DNA from: Ophiothrix spiculata
Lineage: Eukaryota; Echinodermata; Ophiuroidea; Amphilepidida; Ophiotrichidae
DNA: 20,298 bases
Assembly (NCBI GenBank): GCA_000969725.1
Contig: JXSR01S061779.1
Strand: one strand, 5' to 3'
Part shown: positions 11,201 through 17,200 of the stretch, piece after piece
Layout: every line of letters begins with the position of its first letter
How positions within the stretch are numbered: the stretch's first letter is position 1
Made by a program: the position numbers and the translations under genes
Notes under the pieces: generated by a model
The model's input: only the letters and a program-made list of their open reading frames with translations
What the model was told of the DNA's origin: nothing
Database searches by the model: none

Positions 11201-14200
11201 CAAAATCTACTTCCAAAAATAGTCACAAACTTTGTCGAAAATGCGATGTCTCTTGCAGGAAGATCGTCGATTTCTCCATGTTTTGTTATAAACATTGCAA
11301 TCTGTGAACTATTTTTTTGCAGCTGATGAATGTTCGTCAACAGATGGTGATGTTCACGGTTATATAACGGTAAAATTAAACAGAGCATGCGCTATCATAC
11401 TTGGCAGACATGCGCAATCGTGATTGTAACCTGTCAAATTGGCGACTCACAAAGCAGCAAAAATAATATTACCACATTAAACGTCGATTTATAAATTTAT
11501 GTAAGTTCCCCGGTTTAAGTCACACCCCTAATTTGAATAAAATCTGAGGTAAAAAAAGGGTGGGACTAATTATACAAGCGTCAGTAGGGTATTTAATATC
11601 ACAGAAATTTACAATTTACAAAATCCAAAATTCTTTAGAAACCTCATGCTTAATTTTGGAAGTTTGACATTAGAATACCTATTAGGCAAATTAGAATACC
11701 TATTAGGCAACTAAAAAATTCCACTTGCCGGATACTAATCATTCTTGATTAATCTGTAACTTGCTTTCTGTTAACTTTGTAGGTTGTCTATGGCACCCAA
11801 CGAGGCCAATTTTGTGTGTAGTCTCTTACACAGAGCTTCATTTGTTCAATACTGTAAGCGCATTATGGACTTCAGCACAATGTGATGGAAAGGTAACAGC
11901 TGGATGCTGGGTGAGAGATGGGTCAAAGTTTATCATAGCCAAAGGCTCTGAAATCAAGGTCAGTATACTCACATGAATAAGTGTTAATTAAATCATGACA
12001 ACCAGAATGATATACTGTATAAGTGGTATTTTTCGCGCTACATTTATTTTCGCACAAAATGAGATTAGCGTGAAAATTAATGTGGATTTGTCGCAGATGC
12101 AATTATATACTCGGACAATGTTAACATGCGCGAAAATAAAAACGCGCGAAATGGTCCAAAATTGGCTGAGCACGAAAATTACTGTGCGTGGAAATATTGG
12201 CATTTACAGTGCTCACTGAGCAGGGAACTGATGTCACAGAATGATGGAATGACGTCATCTTGTGAGGTAAAGTTTTTATAGTCCTGTCCCAAGCGACAGC
12301 GTGAGACGGGTTGTGAGTGACCCCTCCTGTGTGGTTAAGATCTTCAGCCCTTACCCAGATAGCCTCTTTTACTCCTCTTTTAAAGGTGCAATTCATGATT
12401 TTGATGTGGCATCTTTTTTAGCTAAATAAAAAGAAGAGTACAATATAAATATATACTGAACATTTCACTTGATTCCGACCGTTCGTTTCCAAGTTAGAAG
12501 CTTTTCAGCATTTTGAAAATCCCCATAGACTACTGTGTTGTAATTACTGTCAGGGCCCCGACAATAATTAGAAAATGACACATTTTCTCACTTTTCTTAA
12601 AAATGCAAGCACATATGAAAGAATGGTTTTGGGATCGTAACATATACCACTTTAAAATTATTTCCCCTCGGTGATCTCAAAACCATGATATATGCCCTCA
12701 GCTTCGCCTCAGACATATTCATGGTTTTGAGATCACCTCGGGAAAATAATTTAAACCATGCCCCTCAAAGCAGTCAATATCTGTATTTAATGGTATCACC
12801 CTCAATGTCAATATGTCAGTTCTCTGCTCAGTGAGTATATTCTGGTTGTCATGGTTTTTAAATTAACACTTATTTGATACCAACCCAGATCAAGACCATA
12901 CACGTTCAGTACTCAGTGGCGTAGCCAGCATGGGGCAAGTATCGAGCGGGAAATCGGGACAGCAAGCAGGAAAAATCGGAAGGGCAAGAAAAATGAGAGA
13001 GCAGCTGCAAGACTGCTCGACAGGAAACATGGGAAAAGCAGAAAATTATGTCAAGAGATGTGCAGAAAATGCTTAAAACCTTATTTATTTTTATTTTTTT
13101 TGCTTGTCAGTTTTTAAAATTGACTAGAATTTATTTTGTGTGTACAAAAAATGGATTTGTTGCCGGGAAAATTGGGAAGAAATGTGCAAACACCGAAGGA
13201 AAATCAGGAATGAGATGTGTTTGCCCCATCTGACCAAAATGTCTGGCTATGTCACTGTCGGTACTTACGTGAATTATTAACCCTTTGAACCCGACGAGCC
13301 AGTATACCGGCTCACGTGTACGTATACCCGATGTACCCTATTATACCGATGAGCCGGTTTACTGGCTTTTATAGGTCACGTGTCAGTAACTTGATGTGTC
13401 TGTCAATATAGGCATTGGTAGTTACAATTTTCAATGGTCTCATTTATATCAAAAGACATCAATGAAGCTTTGAACCCATGGTTGATAGGTCATTTTGATC
13501 CTATTTACTCGACAGAGGTGAAAAATTCCTCATATTTTATCGTAAATTTCATCACAATTTTCAACAAATGTGGCCCATAGACTACAACATAAACGTTGAA
13601 TATGTTGGTCGTCATAAATAGTATTCTTTTGTCAATGCTTGATACTGGAAGAATTCAGACTAATGTATAAAAGGAAAAAGTAAAGCAAGGGAAATCAAAA
13701 TCACAGTATGTTTAGGTTAGGTTATATTGTGTTTTTAAATTTCAGGTTGGCCTGTGTCAGCGTGACAGATACACGTACTGCATCACTGCGCCCCGGGGGG
13801 ATCACTTACATATATGAGCAGGGTACCTATGTCCGGCGGTCAAGACCCCCTTTTTCATGCCTCCAGGCAGTTCACTAGACCCTCATTTTTAACATGATTC
13901 AGTTCTTTAGACCCTCTTTTTGAGGAAAAGTAAAATATTTTAGCTCAAAGTGTGATAATTGATCAAGAAATTTGAAAATTTTCAGTTCAGGAGGCAATTT
14001 TTGGCAAAAATTTCAGTTCACTAGACCCCCAAATCAGTTGGGAAAGGGTCATATTTTTATCCAGAATCAGTTCACTTGACCCCCAATCCGGCGCTTCGCG
14101 TCGGAGATACCTACCACTTTCAAATTTTAGTGCCCCCCCCGGGCACTGCACTGCATCACTACTTTAGAATAGTAGTGATGCAGTAGTCCTGTGTGTGAAA

Positions 14201-17200
14201 CTCAAAAGTTAGTACTTTCTTTAGATCAATCACTCATATCATATCTATGCTTAGAGGAGCTCTTTATATTTATGTCAAGTTTATTAGGACATTGTTATTT
14301 CATTTTGATTCTCAATTGGTATTTTTGTTTTCATCCTGTTTTTATAGGTTTACTTATTCAACCCAGACACCCAACTACTGGAACCAGCATCATGTATGTC
14401 AAATTTCTCAAAGTAAGTTATAAAAAAAGAAAAATTTACATTTTTTTTCTAATGAATGTGTTTCCAAAGAGAGCTCTGACCTTTTTTTCATGTTTGATTA
14501 TATGACAGGGTACATTTGCCTAATTTCTGTCATTTCCATATCAGGTTTAACAAAACAAGTGAATTATATTGTAAATATGTGTGGTGCTCTGGCAAAATGA
14601 GCGGAAAGTCGTGATTTTTAAAATTGAGTTTATGGATTATTTTAATTCTCTATAATCTCAGCTTTTGAATGATATATAATATGCCATACTTTCTTTCTAC
14701 AATGTTCATTTAGAGATCGAAATACAAGACAGTTCACTCAAAATCTGGTAATAAAAAATTGTCGCAAATCAACTTTAAAGTTACTGATTACTATAGTGTA
14801 TAATAGCAGATTGTAATATTTCCCAACAGCTAAGGACTGAACATGGGTAATGAAGCATATTCGTCATATGTCCATAGCGAGGCCCGAGTTAGTGAATGCC
14901 GTTTCTAACCCACCCTACTTTTTATCCCCCTGGCTTGAAAAGTAGAAGGGGGATTATGGCATAGTAGTGGATGTCTGCGTCGGCATTGTTGTTGGCGTTG
15001 TTGTGAAAAGGGTTGACATTTGCCTCTAAACTTCTGCATACTTTGATGGATTTTAACCAAACATGGGTAATGGGTGCAGCCTGGGACCCCTCATTTGTGG
15101 GTGAGGTCAAAGGTCACATACCAAGGTCAAAGGTCATATGAGGTCAAGTTGTAAAGTAGGCTGAAAATGCCAATGTGGCCTAATTTGAAAATTTGAAATC
15201 CGATTGGAACCATTATCATGCTTTGAGGTGTCCAAGTGTGGGAAAATATTGGATCCAAAACATGATAATGATAAAATTGGATGATTTACGCCCGATATTT
15301 ATTGGTCTCGCTATGAGTTTTAAAATATTGGGCTCGACTGCGTCTCGCCCAATATTTTTGCAACTCATAGCTCGACCAATAAATATGGGCTCAATCGATC
15401 CAATTTTATACAAAACTTGGTTTACGGATAAAATACAAGAACCCTGATTTGTTGATGAGGTCAAATGTCACATACCAAGGTCAAAGGTCACATGAGGTCA
15501 AGTTGTGAAATAGGCTGAAAATGTCAATTTGGCCTAATTTCAAAAGTTGAAGACTAATTGGAACCAAATTTGGTTTATGGATATAATGTAAGAACTCATA
15601 TGTTGATGAGGTCAAAGGTCACACACCAAGGTCAAAGGTCATGTGAGGTCAAATTTCTTTTAACTTGATATTTTTTCTGATCGCGTCAGCCAGGGGGATC
15701 GCGTGGTTCCGAGAACCAGTATTTTTTATTGTTGTAATAACAAGGCATACCAGTACTTAATAAATTTGTGGCCCATCCAGGATTCAATCCCGGGACTTTC
15801 TGCACCCGAAGCAAGCTCGCAGCGCATAGACCAAACGACGACTTCCCTGTCAGGTCTATACACTGAACGAACTTAAACGTTTGTGACAGTGCATGTAGTT
15901 CCACACAAGGTCTCATAACTTGAATCATTGATTGCATGTGTACCATCTCTTACTGAAATGTGCCAACAGTACATGGTCTATTTGGAAATAGTGTCAATGA
16001 AATATAATAATATATGTTTAAGTGGATATTTGAAATTATCACTCTTTTATGCAATAAAAATGGGTAAAGGTAAAGGGGATGGCCTGTATTTACACATGTG
16101 GGATTGCCCATAGATCTCTTTCAAAGCGATTGGGCCAGACTCCACTATTTTGGTTATATTTTGTGCTTAGGGGATCGCCACACCTCTGTCACCGCGAGTC
16201 TGTTACCTTCCCAGCGCTGAAGAATGCCGGTATCCATTTGACATCTGGGTTGAAAGCAACACATGAAGGCGAGTATGTTGCTCAAGGACACTACACACAC
16301 GCCACCTACCTGATTTAAAACCAACGACGCTCGATGCTGATTCATTAAGGGTCGGGGCCTTATACCGCTAGGCAATCCGTGTCCCTAAACATAGGCAATA
16401 TATATACACAATAAAGGCAAATTGAAAATGTCAATTATCTTCATCTAACAGGATCAGCCTAGATCATTCCACTGGTGTCGAGCCAAATAGATTATAAATT
16501 TTGCAAGAAGCTATTGTAATGAAAAACAGACATACAAAGACTAGTAACTCTGTAAATATGCAATTAACTTACAAAATAATCAATATATATTTGCTCATTT
16601 TCAGGATCCAGCCACATTTGCATTCATCAGTAAGAGCAATGGTTCCTGTTACTAATGATTCAGTTGCCGTAGCAACAGACCTTCCATTGGATCATCTTAT
16701 TTGCCATCCACAAGATGATCTCAACTCCAGGGAAGACAACAAGTTCATATCAGCAGTGAGCGATCCCAGTGATAGATGTACTGCATTTTCTCTCCTTTTA
16801 CCAAAGGACAAAATTGTGCAAAATCCAATCGCTGAAATGTTTAACGCCGATGATAGTGCAACTGGTATCGAAACCATTCAAAATCAATCAAGCTTTCATG
16901 CTCAAAATGACTCAGTTTCATCTATAAAAGAGGAACCATCGCCTAATGGAAGGACAGTAGAAGGCAAACTAGATCAGATTCTGAATCTAATTAAGCGAAT
17001 GGATGAATTACCCGACGTAAAACAGAAATTGCGTCATAAACCTTCAGAGAAATCAATGTCTGACGTGCGTAGCCAGGTAGATGCAACAATGTCAGAGGCA
17101 AGAAGCGGTCCTATTGATATAACATCAATCCTTGGGTCTAGAAGGGAGGGATTTGGTCATAATTCTTTGTCAAATACCGAAGGTGATCGGTCAACTGATG

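Larger units (their letters stand above)
11976..12874. mobile_element. Composite inverted-repeat element, arms split by later insertions
   Basis: The left arm (11976-12014 continuing at 12210-12235) and right arm (12816-12874) are inverted copies. Shared blocks are AATAAGTGTTAATT, CATGACAACCAGAAT and CTCACTGAGCAG.GAACTGA. The left arm is interrupted by a MITE at 12015-12209. The interior also holds a retroelement remnant, a dispersed repeat copy and a palindrome. The original element type is unclear. Confidence 0.75.
13277..14211. mobile_element. piggyBac-like element, copy 2, interrupted by a later element
   Basis: TTAA at 13277-13280 is followed by CCCTTTGAACCCGACGAGCC. The body to about 13776 aligns with 7772-8215 along its whole length. 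Near the left end an extra block duplicates the GAGCC..TATACCGGCTC hairpin segment. A second element (13788-14149) splits the right part. A weak CTCAAAAGTTAG at 14201 may be its decayed right end. The right boundary is uncertain. Confidence 0.7.
14924..15699. mobile_element. TIR element carrying an AGGTCA-rich minisatellite
   Basis: Short inverted termini ATCCCCCTGGCTTGA (14924) and, on the other strand, ATCCCCCTGGCTGA (15686-15699) bound it. The interior has three units of about 145-150 bases (starting near 15098, 15452 and 15603) that share GATGAGGTCAAAGGTCACA, CCAAGGTCAAAGGTCA and TAGGCTGAAAATG.CAAT. A palindrome (15271-15409) is inserted between units 1 and 2. The frames here are shadows. 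Confidence 0.72.

Noticed and set aside
14191-14505. 104-codon plus-strand frame with hydrophobic stretches.
   Set aside because: It spans intron, exon E in the wrong frame and intron again; the hydrophobicity comes from the T-rich acceptor tract.
15193-15464. Overlapping 80-codon frames on both strands.
   Set aside because: They follow from the palindrome at 15271-15409, which reads alike on both strands; not a gene.
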